DNA of 64,000 bases from Owenia fusiformis (taxonomy: Eukaryota > Annelida > Polychaeta > Sabellida > Oweniidae). Shown here one piece after another: positions 1 through 11,327 of the stretch. Within the stretch, counting starts at the first letter, position 1; each line of letters begins with the position of its first letter. The stretch is taken from positions 6,541,375-6,605,374 of the forward strand of contig CAIIXF020000005.1 in NCBI GenBank assembly GCA_903813345.2, given 5' to 3'. A model generated the notes under the pieces. The model was not told where the DNA came from. It ran no database searches and worked only from the letters and a program-made list of their open reading frames with translations. Both the position numbers and the translations under genes were made by a program.

Positions 1-476
1 CTCATCCACTGATGTATGGCCTCTTGTAAATTCTCTTATTTTTAACATGGGAAATCCTCACTTCAGCAAATCCACCTGTCATTTATTTATGTCCCCAACT
101 GTAATTGACCTAACGAAAATTATGAACCAGGAATTATGATTGAAAATCGTGATGAAATTGAAAATCAATAACATCGATTCAAATATCAGAATATTCAAAA
201 GTCTAATTTCAACTGACAAAAATTTTGAAAATTGAAACGATCCCAACTTTCACATGAGATTATTTGTGTTCTCGCTGCAAGTACCGGCCATGGAATGCTT
301 TCATTTTAACCTTTGGTGATTGTGTAACATGCATGCATCATTCTTACCTTCGAAAGCTGGCAGTACGGCTCCCAAGTTGCTTTTAAGCAGCAATATTCTT
401 GAACTTGGAACTGTCCTCCATGTTGATTTCGACGCGGGAATTCCTCTATTTCTATTGGTTGATAGAACAGAATACG
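1..476. other. AT-rich sequence, no gene seen
   Basis: I see no splice-flanked coding segment, repeat array or RNA gene. The short open frames on either strand lack recognisable domains. The stretch ends at the 8-bp target-site copy AGAATACG (469-476) of the adjacent transposon-like element. Confidence 0.5.
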
Positions 477-1065
477 GGTGTTACTAAATACCACCTAGGT
501 GTCCCCTTGGGCACCTGGATTTCTAATTTAATTTTAAACCACGTACACATTTTAAATATAGTATTAATTCCTTTGTCATATTAACTTGACATTTAATAGG
601 CATGAAATAATAATTTGTAGTCGAGAATATTGCAAAGAAGATTCGAAAATAAAATGTTTTATTGTTAGAAAAATGGGCACCTGGAATTTTGCTCATGTAT
701 ATGGTCACTTATTTGTACTTAATAAAACACTGTTTATGCTAAAGTGTGCATTTACATTTGAAATATATACATTGGTCTTACTTTAGTTGCTAAAATAGTG
801 AATTTGTAGCATTTTATAGTGAGCAAATTATGAAATATTATCCTAACAAATGACTTTTCGACATCGATCAAAATTTTTTAAGAAATTAAAAAATATCATA
901 ACCAAACAGAAATATTTACACAAGCTCCATGAAAATACTTTATTTTGTACCATATTAACACTTGGAAAAATGTTAGTTTAAAATAAAGTAGTAAAATATG
1001 CCAATAAGCCATTTCAATGGGGACACCTAGGTGTGGGGCACCTAGGTGGTATTTAGTACAACCCC
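477..1065. mobile_element. MITE with 8-bp target-site duplication (hAT-like)
   Basis: The element is about 589 bp. Its ends are imperfect inverted repeats: left end GGTGTTACTAAATACCACC, right end (reverse complement) GGGGTTGTACTAAATACC. Both continue into CTAGGTG/CCCC motifs. The direct repeat AGAATACG flanks it at 469-476 and 1066-1073, which fits an 8-bp target-site duplication as made by hAT transposases. No transposase frame is present, so it would be non-autonomous. The hAT assignment rests on duplication length only. Confidence 0.6.
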
Positions 1066-1236
1066 AGAATACGATAAAAAGCCGAACGAGAAATACATCA
1101 AATTTGCGAACGATGTACTTTCCGTTTGTAACGCTCGGCCTTGTTGAAAGGGACTAAATTTTTTGTCCCGAGGTCTGACAAATCGCCGGAAGAGTGGAGT
1201 TTTAGTCAATTTACCGATAATTCGCAAACTTTAGTC

Positions 1237-1407
1237 CCGGTGTAAAAGGGTAGGAGGTCCTATCAAATTATGGTCCTACTTTCCATTGATTTATATTGTG
1301 ACCTAAATACAACTCTCCCTTATTATCGTATCCACAATCAGGGCCAGTAAGGGCCTTTAAGAAAGGGGACCATAATCCCCAGGGGACCATAATTTCTTTT
1401 ACACCGG
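1237..1407. mobile_element. small foldback element (CCGGTGTAAAAG ends)
   Basis: Both ends carry CCGGTGTAAAAG in inverted orientation, followed by AAATTATGGTCC on each side. This gives a roughly 170-bp foldback unit with no coding capacity. I could not define a target-site duplication, so the borders are approximate. Confidence 0.5.
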
Positions 1408-2289
1408 CAAGCTCCAGAGGAAGTCGACACATATCCAGCAATCGTAATGTTAAATCGGACATCACCTTATCTCCTAACTGGTACTATTACTGAGATTTCA
1501 TATCAACACTTTAGTCTACTAAATTATTGTTTAAAACTCATATATGTGAGCGTTAATGCAGGGGCATTTCATACAGCCTATAAACACCGCCCTTTCATTA
1601 AATGTGTTTTCTGGTTTCCTTAATTTCGCCAATTTCTTAAGAAATTGATGGATAATTTGAAGATTATATGATCAGACACATAAATATGGCATATACCACA
1701 TAAGTTTCTCATATTTAGTTGTTGTTTTTTAGTTGCTGTTTTTTGTTGAACCATATATTACGTACATGGATAACGTATTTTATTTACAAGTAGGCTGCAT
1801 CTTGTATTAGACCAACATAGCATCAAGTTTCACTAGAGCTGCTAAGAACACTTCTTATCAGATGTGTTGACAGCTCTCCTGATAAAGAAAGTGACCGGAG
1901 ATTTCTGGATTTGATGGACATCTATGAAGTTCAGAGGAAGAAAATATGGAATTTTATAACTCTGAGAGGAATAATACATGGAAACTTCCAATTTTGAGAG
2001 GAAATTGACATGGAAAAAATGCTCAAAAAGGGGGTCTTTGGCGCGGCACATAGGTATTAAGAGGTATATTGGAATGAACCCCCCGGGACAGAACGTCAGA
2101 CTTTTGTCAGCAATAACCCATGGCAAAATTACAACGTCGGAGAAACGTTTTCTTTACATCATATTTCCACTCTCACTCTCAATTACCACGTTAAGTTCAT
2201 CTGTGTGAGCCAACATATGCCTGTGCCTCCACCGATCAGTATTTAAAGTTACCACAACTCGAGGCATACATGTATATTCGTTATATATT
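1408..2289. other. unassigned AT-rich sequence
   Basis: No supported gene. Open frames in 1842-2208 overlap on both strands and show no domain. I see no tandem repeat or terminal inverted repeat. Confidence 0.4.
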
Positions 2290-4464
2290 TAACATTTACT
2301 TCACGTCACAAATTAAACGAATTTGTTGAGACCACAACGTCTTTGTCACGTTCTTTTTCACATACATGTATATGTATTTTTCACGTTTAAACCCCGTTTC
2401 GTCAACGTCAAAATTAACTGTTTCGACAACGTTGCAAATAAACCAATTTCGTGAGGACATAGCGTCTTTTTGTAACGTTTCCTGCACTTACAAATATTTT
2501 TTTACATTTCAATTGAAAACACGTTTCGACAACGTTGAAATTAACCGTTTGCACTACGTTGAAAATGAACCATTTTGGTCAGAAAATGACGTCTTTGTAA
2601 CGTGTGTTACAATTACAAATATTTTTCACATTCAAACCATATTTTGACAACGTTACAATTAGCCATTTTCACTACGTGGCAAATGAACCAATTTGGTGGG
2701 AAAACAAGGACTTTGTAACGTTTCCTAGACTTACAATTATCTTTCACATTTAAAACACGTTACGACAACGTCAAATTTTACTGTTTATATTACGTAGCAA
2801 ATGTAACAATTTGGTGAGAACTGCAACGTCTTTGTAACGTTTTCTACACTTACAAATATCTTTCACATTTAAAACACGTACGTTACGACAACGTCAAATT
2901 TTACCGTTTACATTACGTAGCAAATGTACCAAATTTGGTGAGAACGCAACGTCTTTGTAACGTTTTTTACACTTACAAATATCTTTCACATTTAGAACAC
3001 GTTACGACGACATCAAATTTTACCGTTTATATTACGTAGCAAATGAAACAATTTGGTGAGAAGTGCAACGTCTTTGTAACGTTTTCTACACTTACAAATA
3101 TCTTTCACATTTAAAACACGTTACGACAACGTCAAATTTTACCGTTTACATTACGTAGCAAATGTACCAAATTTGGTGAGAACACAACGTCTTTGTAACG
3201 TTTTTTACACTTACAAATATCTTTCACATTTAGAACACGTTACGACAACATCAAATTTTACCGTTTATATTACGTAGCAAATGAAACAATTTGGTGAGAA
3301 GTGCAACGTCTTTGTAACGTTTTCTACACTTACAAATATCTTTCACGTTTAAAACACGTTACGACAACGTCAAATTTTACCGTTTACATTACGTAGCAAA
3401 TGTACCAAATTTGGTGAGAACACAACGTCTTTGTAACGTTTTCTACACTTACAAATATCTTTCACATTTAAAACACGTTACGACAACGTCAAATTTTACC
3501 GTTTATATTACGTAGCAAATGAAACAATTTGGTGAGAACTGCAACGTCTTTGTAATGTTTCCTGCACTTACAAATATTTTACACATTTAAAAAACGTTAC
3601 GACAACGTTAAATTTTACCGTTTATATTACGTAGCAAATGAAACAATTTGGTGAGAAGTGCAACGTCTTTGTAACGTTTTTTACACTTACAAATATCTTT
3701 CACGTTTAAAACACGTTACGACAACGTCAAATTTTACCGTTTACATTACGTAGCAAATGTACCAAATTTGGTGAGAACACAACGTCTTTGTAACGTTTTC
3801 TACACTTACAAATATCTTTCACATTTAAAACACGTTACGACAACGTCAAATTTTACCGTTTATATTACGTAGCAAATGAAACAATTTGGTGAGAAGTGCA
3901 ACGTCTTTGTAACGTTCTCTACACTTACAAATATCTTTCACGTTTAAAATACGTTACGACAACGTCAAATTTTACCGTTTACATTACGTAGCAAATGTAC
4001 CAAATTTGGTGAGAACACAACGTCTTTGTAACGTTTTCTACACTTACAAATATCTTTCACATTTAAAACACGTTACGACAACGTCAAATTTTACCGTTTA
4101 TATTACGTAGCAAATGAAACAATTTGGTGAGAACTGCAACGTCTTTGTAATGTTTCCTGCACTTACAAATATTTTACACATTTAAAAAACGTTACGACAA
4201 CGTTAAATTTTACCGTTTATATTACGTTGCAAATGAACCAAACTGGTAAAAATTCAACGTCATTGTTACGTTTTTCACACCAGCACAAATTTCGAACTTT
4301 ACTAACACATTACTACAACGTCATTTTTTAACCATCCACCGACGTTTTGCTGAATGTCACAATTTTACGTTGCTTTGACGTTTATATAACGGAAATATAC
4401 AACGTCTCCAGTGAACTTATATACCACATATGAGTGACGTTACATGGACGTCACTGTTTGCTGG
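2290..4464. repeat. satellite array, about 120-bp monomer with higher-order structure
   Basis: About 17 head-to-tail monomers recur every 117-122 bp. Each carries CAACGTCTTTGTAACGTTTT, then ACACTTACAAATATCTTTCA, then an ACGTTACGACAACGTCAAA motif. The first monomers (about 2290-2820) are diverged and the central ones nearly identical. Two variants mostly alternate: one ends ATGTACCAAATTTGGTGAGA, the other ATGAAACAATTTGGTGAGA. A third variant, with TGTAATGTTTCCTGCAC, appears near 3541 and 4137, giving a five-monomer period of about 596 bp. The array ends in a non-repeated tail finishing GTCACTGTTTGCTGGGA, which looks like a transposon terminus, so the satellite may be the core of a mobile element. 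Confidence 0.85.
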
Positions 4465-5104
4465 GATAATATCTCGATGTCACATTCAGGAAAATATGGC
4501 TATCAACAAGTTTTGAATTCTTACAATCCTGGACGTTGTACATGTAAGCGTGCACATCTGTCAGTTCAGTTTATGTGTAAAAGTTAATCCCCTAAGCCTT
4601 AATACCTGATGCATGAAATATTATGAATGAGTTACATAATATGTACTCGTGCTCTTTAGGTAAATGTTGTGCTGTTTCACCAGATTTGACTGACATCTTT
4701 AAATAACAACAATTTGATTTGATGATCAGACAGCAACAAAACATATTAAGTGGCCAAGACAAAAGAATGTTATTATGATAGGCATTCTAGGGATTAAGGA
4801 ATGCATTCAGCTTACATAATTTGAGAAATTATTGGCATACGTAAAACCTATTTAAAACAGCATTTATCGTATTCAAAAGCGTTGAGCATCATTGATTCCC
4901 AGCCCTCTGAAGATTGAAAAATAAAAATACCTGGGTGTTAATCCATGGATTATCTTTGGAAATTAGAAATATATTTTTGGATTACATGGTGTAATCTTAA
5001 AGTAAACAAAATGTTTTAAAGTGTATTGATGTTTTTTGGATGAAAAACATAAGCGAAATTCATGAAAAAAATCGCTCGATTCATTCTACAAACAACTCGC
5101 CCTC
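4465..5104. other. AT-rich spacer, no gene seen
   Basis: No domain-bearing open frame, repeat or RNA gene was recognised between the satellite and the conserved 3' flank of copy A. Confidence 0.4.
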
Positions 5105-5508
5105 CTTTAATTAAGTGTCTGTTTATTTACTTTTACGCAGCCTAATATGATAAATCCTTAGCGATTCATTTTATACCCATAATGCCTTGCCATGGTAACA
5201 TAATTTGAAATTATTCTGTTGATATAGTCGATACTTAACATTCAATAATTGCTTATTGTTACAAAGGACAAGTTACTTATACTAAATGCCGGACTGTCGA
5301 CAGTAAGACAATAATTGCAGATTGTTACAAAAGTGTAACAACTGTTACAGATGCTGAATCTATAATGCTATATGCCAAATGTTGGAGGCTTTAACAATAA
5401 ACTACCACTTCTTGGTGATGACATAAAAACAGCCACTTAACAATGCTCCATATTTATAGTGCTAATGATTTTATTCACTTTGGATTGCATACATTGTATA
5501 TCATGTGT
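5105..5508 (-). repeat. conserved 3' flank of copy A (repeated at the other copies)
   Basis: This block downstream of copy A is repeated beside other copies (about 7692-7917, 12119-12886 with a MITE inside, 15320-15719, 20630-20951). Shared landmarks are TGCCGGACTGTCGACA, the inverted GTTACAAAAGTGTAAC and CTTCTTGGTGATGACAT. On the minus strand AATAAA lies at 5475-5470, about 35 nt past the stop codon, so the transcripts probably have a very short 3' UTR. The same kind of signal sits at 7884-7879, 12850-12845, 15686-15681 and 20918-20913. Confidence 0.75.
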
Positions 5509-7307
5509 TTAAGATGTGCAGACCACACACATCAACTCTGCCCCATCTTTGTAGTTTGGACAAGGTAAGGACCCACAAGATGCTTCCACAGCAAAAACCA
5601 AGGCACCATTCTTATCAGCCCCACTACCTGGTACTGCCTCTGGTGCTGCATCCATGCATTCAAATGTCCTTCTACTACTGTGTTTTACATAACCTGATAC
5701 AAGGTAGCCAGTATATTCGAAATGCCATGCATCTGGACATGTCTTCCAAGCTGGGATCATGATGGAGGTTGAACGAGGCACTGAACAAACAACACATGGT
5801 ACATCTGTATCATGAAGTGATTCCCTGTCACCAGGGGTAGGTGCATTGTCACCATCAAAAGGATTCGGACGTCCATCGGCTGTTCCAATCTGATATTCAG
5901 CTCCATACATTAAAGCAGAATATGTACTTTTTCCTGTGTACCTTCCCCACTGTGGGTTTGTAGGGAGGCATTGATAGTTAGAACCACCTCCTGTGTCTAC
6001 ATGACTTGAACCACCGGCTATACCTAAAATGAAGTACTGAACAGCTTGGTTGATATGATATACGGTTAGCAGAAACTAGCACACAGGCTCACTCGTCCAG
6101 ATATTGATATCAACTCGGGGATTCAATACTTTTCCAGATCCCTGTTGCAAGATTAAGGTACAGCTGGAAAATAACATTTTGGAATAAAATTGCTACACCT
6201 GCACATGTTATTTTATGGTATAAAGTAAAGTATGAAGGTATGTGTTAATTTCCTTGTCCTTTTCAGGAAATTATCGTTACATTGTCTAGTTTTAGTAAAT
6301 ATTGTAAGAGATCAATGGGAACTCCAGGATATTTCACGCTTTCTATTTTTCCAATATTCTTATGAAGTTTCCAGACAACACATGAGCTACCATTGACCTG
6401 TTTCCAGGTTTACTAAAAGTAATGATACTTTCCTGAAAAGGGAAGGAAATGCACGCCTTCATACTTAATTTTGTACCAGAAAATAACATGTGCAGGTATA
6501 GCAATTTTCCCCAAAATGTCATTTTCCAGCTGTACCTTAAGTGCACAGTCCATGCTTTTTCAACAAATCCCACGGTCAAGTGTTTTTGTTATTCATATTT
6601 TGTTTATACAAGCTGTTTTGGGCTTGCTCAAATTAAACTGCAATTGACTGTGACAAACAGGCCATGTAGTTTTTAATTTAGGAGGCACTGTTGGTTAAAT
6701 TGAACAGGTTTTGATCCTGATATTTTTTACATTAGACGTATGGTTCATTTATATACCAAAATGCCAGATTCGAAAGCTGAAGTGTTGATTTTATAACATA
6801 ATCAATATCCATTTGAATGTTTCAGGAAGGAAGGTTTTGGGTCAGAATGATTGGCTTTCTTCCAGTACATAATGGACACGTGGACCAAGAGAAAACTTTT
6901 ATTTGAAATAGAATGCAACATGAATGAACCTAAAATGGTTTGTTTCCTGAGTTTAGGCTAACCTGTATAGACAATAGCTGCTCCATCTGGACATGACGTT
7001 CTCCCCCATCTTATGTACGTAGTCTTTACAGGGGATTTCTCTGCCTTTGAATTACAACCAGCCTGAAATACACATTATCATAATAGGGATTAACTACTAT
7101 AAAAATGACAAATATGTTCTCTGAATTCACAAAACACAGTTAAGTACTGCCAAGTGTAGAGTAATTCCAATTTTTTTTATGTTTTTTTGAAAGTCTACCT
7201 ACGTGACACTGATCGCAGCATCTAGAATAGCATTCCTCACCAATGGAGTACGTAGCAAAGCAACATATAGCCAAAATAACCAAACTGCAAGTGATGCTAA
7301 CCCTCAT
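5509..7307 (-). CDS. copy A: secreted short-chain collagen C4-like protein
   Basis: The gene has three exons on the minus strand: 7307-7203, 7062-6963 and 6023-5509 (phases 0 and 1, GT-AG introns), predicting 239 residues. Residues 1-23 form a signal peptide (starts MRVSITC, hydrophobic core, ends near SIG). A Cys-rich stretch follows (E-E-C-x-x-x-C-C-x-x-C). Exon 2 encodes AGCNSKAEKS and YIRWGRTSCP. Exon 3 encodes GGGSNYQCLP, YGAEY, DVPCVVC, IPAWKTCP, FEYTGYLVS, FECMDAAPE, NGALVFAVE, CGSLPCPNY and a final ELxCVVCTS. These motifs match the domain of proteins annotated 'short-chain collagen C4-like' in molluscs. There is no Gly-X-Y collagen segment, unlike the sponge namesake. The product should be extracellular; its function is unknown to me. 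Intron 2 holds a TTAA-flanked MITE. Confidence 0.85.
6157..6536. mobile_element. 380-bp foldback MITE with TTAA target site, in intron 2 of copy A
   Basis: The left arm begins GGTACAGCTGGAAAATAACA and the right arm is its imperfect reverse complement (arms about 170 bp). TTAA flanks both ends (6153-6156 and 6537-6540). Copy C has the empty site near 13552, AGATTAAGTGCC, with a single TTAA. This confirms the borders and the duplication. TTAA targeting is typical of piggyBac-type transposition; no transposase is encoded. Confidence 0.85.
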
Positions 7308-7917
7308 CTTCTTACTGCTTCTTGTGTTGGTGCAGAAGTTTGGTAGGTATGTTAGTCTCAGTTGGCGATAACAGTTGAACTATTCTAATCTATGTTTTTC
7401 CAGGTTTTTATTAAAAACACCAATGTATTGAATTTAATATTTTATTACATTAATTAAATTGAATAATAAAAGGCATTGTTGTGATTTATGATTCCAACTG
7501 CTGCGTCACCATGAGATGGCAAGGTGAGTTCGTCCATCCTTAATCTGTTATTGCTTTGGGTTAGTCTACTCTTACAAATAATTTTGTGGTGTTATTGTTA
7601 GAGTGAGGTATATCTGGTAATAAGTAAACAGAACAGTGGTAAACAGAACATCAGTAAACAGTACAGTAGTAATTAGTACTGTAGAGGCAGCTAAATGCCG
7701 GACTGTCGACAATAAGACAATAATTGCTGATTGTTACAAAAGTGTAACAACTGTTACAGATGCAGAATCTCTTATGCTATATGTTAAACGTTGGAGGCTG
7801 CTACAATATTTTACCACTTCTTGGTGATGACATAAAAGCAGTCACTTAACAATGCTCCATATTTATAGTGCTAATGATTTTATTCAGTTTAGATTTCATA
7901 CATTGTATACCATATGT
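7308..7917. other. spacer between A and B: 5' flank of A joined to 3' flank of B
   Basis: Sequence 7308 to about 7691 matches the upstream flank of copy C (14678 to about 15055). It includes a short repeated AGTAAACAGTACAGT motif. At about 7692 it switches abruptly to the conserved 3' flank of copy B (TGCCGGACTGTCGACA, AATAAA at 7884-7879). The roughly 400 bp present between the same blocks in the C-D spacer is missing, so this is a deletion or unequal-exchange junction. I could not place a TATA box with confidence. Confidence 0.55.
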
Positions 7918-8634
7918 TTAAGATGTGCAGACCACACACGTCAACTCTGCCCCATCTTTGTAGTTTGGACAAGGTAAGGACCCACAAGATGCTTCCACAG
8001 CATAAAACAAGGCACCATCTTTATTAGCCCCACTACCTGGTACTGCCTCTGGCGCTGCATCCATACATTCAAATGTCCTTCTACTACTGTGTTTTACATA
8101 CCCTGAAACAAGGTAGCCAGTATATTCGAAATCGGCCATGCATCTGGACATGTCTTCCAAGCTGGGATCATGATGGAGGTCGAGCGAGGAACGGAGCAAA
8201 CAACACATGGTACATCTGTATCATAAAGTGATTCTCTGTCGCCAGGGGTAGGTGTATTGTCACCATCAAAAGGGTTCGAATGTCCACTGACTGTTGCAAC
8301 CTGATATTCAGCTTCATATATCAAAGCAGAATATGTACTTTTTGCACTTGTATACCTTTCCCACTGTGGGTTTGTAGGGAGGCATTGGTAGTTGGAACCA
8401 CCTCCTGTTTCTTTGTAATGGGAGCCCCCAGCTATACCTAAAATGGATTGATTAACAACTTCTTTAACATGTTTTATATAAGCAGAAACTGGCACAGGCC
8501 ACAAAGACATTGGTGGTTATGGACTAGTTACATTAGACTGTGTTGGCTCACCTTACGCCACCATGTGAATACTTTGGTGCAGAGTGCGGGGCATGGCATG
8601 GGCACATGATGGGCAAAACAAATAGTTTTATAGC

Positions 8635-9860
8635 AAGATAGATTCAATATTTTATTGTGTTTCAAAAACAATTGACTTCCTCACAAAACCAATTACAAGA
8701 CATACAGTTATGCAGTAAAATGCATTGTTAAACAAATATTTTATCTTACAAACTAATTTATTCCTTTTTCAAATAGCTCCCGACGTTGATTGAAAAGTTT
8801 ATTTAAAAATTGCATTAATTCGTTTTAAATTTCATAATCATCTGAAATCATAAAAAACCTAAATTTTTCTTCATCCGACATATTTTGAAATGAATCAATA
8901 AAACTTATCTGTAATCTTTATAACAATCGCATAAAAGAAGAAAATGCTTTTCATCTTCCACTTCCCCCTTATAGCAAATTTGACAAAGTCTTATACTTCA
9001 AGTCGATTCTTTTTGGTGCCATTTTTTCTTTCTGTTTGCTAGTCTAAACCTGGCCATTTTAAAAATTAACATTTTGTTCACACTTAAAGTTAAATATTTT
9101 TCAAGTTTGCAACCAGTTTTCATATAATTTCCTAGTTTTCTATTTTCTTTCATGACCGTACCATTATATTCTATATACATTTTCTTTGAATTTCAAGATT
9201 TTTATTCCAAACTTACTTTTGTTTTCAAAAATATGTTCAAAATTAAAATACTTTAATATGTAATTCATATGTTTGACAAATATGTCATTCTTATCCCAAA
9301 TGATATATTTACTAAACTTCTGCGTTTGTACTTCAACCAATATTTTGTGGAATATATAAGTGAATCTATAGCTAAAGAGAATCTTCCTAAATCGTTTTTT
9401 ACCGCATAACTTGAAGTATATTTATTAACCCCTAAATGGAATTTGCAAAATTTATTATGTATTTTTTCAGAAATAAAGTCTTCATAACAGCTCTCCAATT
9501 TGAGGTCTCCTTGACTAATCTTTCTGTCGACTTTCAGGTGAAACATAGACCAAAATTCACTTTCGTATTATAATACACTCAGGTTTAACATACATGTCAA
9601 AATTTTGTGTATGTAATCTACATTGATAGTTGAAAACTTAAATTTTGTCTCATCATAAATATAACTTTTAATGCCTTCTTGTTTAATTCCGATATTCCAT
9701 ATTTCAAACTCCCAGAGCTTTTTAAAATAAAACCCAAATATTTATATTCATATACTTTTTCTATATTTATAATTCCAAATCTAAAATAACTGCGCTTGAG
9801 TACTTTTCCTGATTTATTAAAAATCACAACTTACGTTTTTTTTCATTTGGTTCACATTTT
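8635..9860 (-). mobile_element. decayed non-LTR retrotransposon (LINE) 3' end
   Basis: Minus-strand fragments in shifted frames encode the C-terminal part of a LINE reverse-transcriptase protein. Around 9827-9618 are VFNKSGKV-like and YEYKYLGFIL motifs with KALKV after them. Around 9546-9265 are KFCKFHLGVNK and LGRFSLAID motifs. Around 8995-8900 is a Cys-His tail (CQIC, HFLLLC). The reverse-transcriptase catalytic core is absent, so this is a 5'-truncated, degenerate copy. Copy D lacks the insertion: its intron 2 diverges from copy B at the shared TTATAGCAAG (near 8635 and 16438). The exact clade (CR1, Jockey or related) is not resolved by eye. Confidence 0.75.
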
Positions 9861-10330
9861 ATATGCTAATGCCGAGATAAAGGAGCAAGATAAAATTTTC
9901 AAGATGAAAGCTTAATTTCAAAATGGCTAACATTTTCTTAAAAAACGTCATCTCTCTTAACGCAAATACCAGTTGACAGTTTTTGTTCAAATTTTATATA
10001 CTGATGGCTATGGATAAGGGAGCTCTGCTTGAAAAGAAATTTTCAAGATGACAGCTGAACTTCAACAGTGGCACCATCTTTGATAACTCAAATACCAGTG
10101 GGTGGATTTGGTTCAAATTCTATATACCGATGCATAGGGATAAAGGAAGTGTGCTCAAGAATAAATTTTCAAGATGAAAGCTAAATTTCAAAAAGTAAAA
10201 AGTGTATTCTTTGATAACTCAAAAACCAGTGAATGGATTTGGTTTAAACTTTATATGCTTATGTCCAGGGATAAGGGAGCTCTATTCAAGAGCAAATTTT
10301 CAAGATGGCCACTATTTATCGAAACATGTT
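9861..10330. repeat. degenerate tandem repeat, about 115-120 bp unit
   Basis: About four units share TTCAAGATG(A/G), TTTGATAACTCAAA, CCAGTGG/AATGGATTTGG and TATATGCTGATGC-like motifs followed by AGGGATAAGGGAG. A shorter version lies at about 16890-17050 in the equivalent intron of copy D, so the array was present before B and D separated and expanded in B. Open frames across it are not genes. Confidence 0.65.
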
Positions 10331-10973
10331 TTGTACATTGGGATGCTAATCCGTGGAGTTGCTGTTTTCAAGTTACTTTATTTAAAAATAAAAAAAATGA
10401 TGGCCGAAATTATTCACACGATGGCGAACGGGGAGCCCATAAGGCCCAGTGTGATAGCCATTTTAGATTGAACAGATGTTGGTTCGTCTTAATATTTTTA
10501 GATTAGGAGGCCTAGGTATGATTCATGTTGATTTATTTATAAACCAAATTCAAAATCTGAGGTTAATTTGTTGACTTTATAACATTAATTAATATTCATT
10601 TAGCGTAGATTTTTGGATTGGAAAAAATGTAGAGAAAAAATATTATAAGAAAGAAAGTTTTCGGGTCTGGATGATTGGCTTTTTGTCAGTACAGAATGGG
10701 AATGTCGATCAAATGTAATCAAAAAATATAGACAATGGCTGCTCGATCTGGGCATGATGTTCTTCCCCATCTTATATACGTAGTCTTCACCGGAGATTTC
10801 TCTGCCATTTAGTTACAACCGGCCTAAAATATACATGAACATGATGGGAGCCAAAAAACCGTTCAAAGAATATTTTTATTTGAGTGGTTTTCTGGATTTA
10901 CAAAGCGAGTCAATGTAATGATTTGAGCAATAATTCATAATTTGGTCTGTTAAGTTGATGAAAGTCTACCTAC

Positions 10974-11246
10974 CTGACACTGATTACTGCCAAGTGTGTA
11001 GTAATTCGAAGTTTTGTATGTTTAATTGACAGTCTACCTACCTGACACTAATTACTGCTGAATGTGGAGTAATTCGAAGTTTTGTATGTTTAATTGAAAG
11101 TCTACCTACCTGACACTGATTACTGCCAAGTGTGGAGTAATTCGAAGTTTTGTATGTTTAATTGACAGTCTACCTACCTGACACTGATTACTGCTGAATG
11201 TGGAGTAATTCGAAGTTTTGTTAATTGACAGTCTACCTACTTGACA
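10974..11246 (-). repeat. 68-bp minisatellite duplicating the exon-1 splice donor (copy B)
   Basis: Units start at about 10974, 11042, 11110, 11178 and 11241 (the last at the exon border), mostly 68 bp apart. On the minus strand each contains the exon-1 end followed by its donor, CAGTGTCA(G/A)|GTAGGTAGAC, then intron sequence. Copy B thus carries four extra donor-like sites. Copies A and C have none, D has one and E has four. Confidence 0.85.
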
Positions 11247-11327
11247 CTGATTGCAGCACCTAGAACAGCATTCCTCACCAATGGAGTACGTAGCAAAGCA
11301 ACATATTATAGCGACAATAACCAAACT

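Larger units (their letters stand above)
7918..11327 (-). pseudogene. copy B: broken short-chain collagen C4-like gene
   Basis: The same three-exon layout is visible: exon 3 at 8437-7918, exon 2 from 10823 to about 10726, exon 1 remnant at 11327-11241. Four lesions are seen. (1) Exon 3 has two extra bases at 8133-8134, which shift the frame just before the WHFEYTGYL motif. (2) Exon 2 has an in-frame TAA at 10811-10809 where paralogues encode Ser. (3) The exon-2 donor is lost: TATACAG|GT became TATATTTTTT. (4) Exon 1 is cut by a MITE at 11328, removing the start codon and first residues of the signal peptide. Intron 2 is enlarged by a LINE remnant and tandem repeats. Exon 3 is closest to that of copy D. 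Confidence 0.9.

Noticed and set aside
2366-2647. Open frame of 93 codons inside the satellite
   Set aside because: It follows the repeat period and codes nothing recognisable; satellite by-product.
2290-4464. CRISPR-like array
   Set aside because: The whole 120-bp unit repeats, with no unique spacers, in animal DNA.
5505-5762. Plus-strand frame antisense to exon 3 of copy A
   Set aside because: Shadow of the real minus-strand coding exon.
10174-10506. 110-codon plus-strand frame
   Set aside because: Runs through degenerate tandem repeats in intron 2 of pseudogene B.
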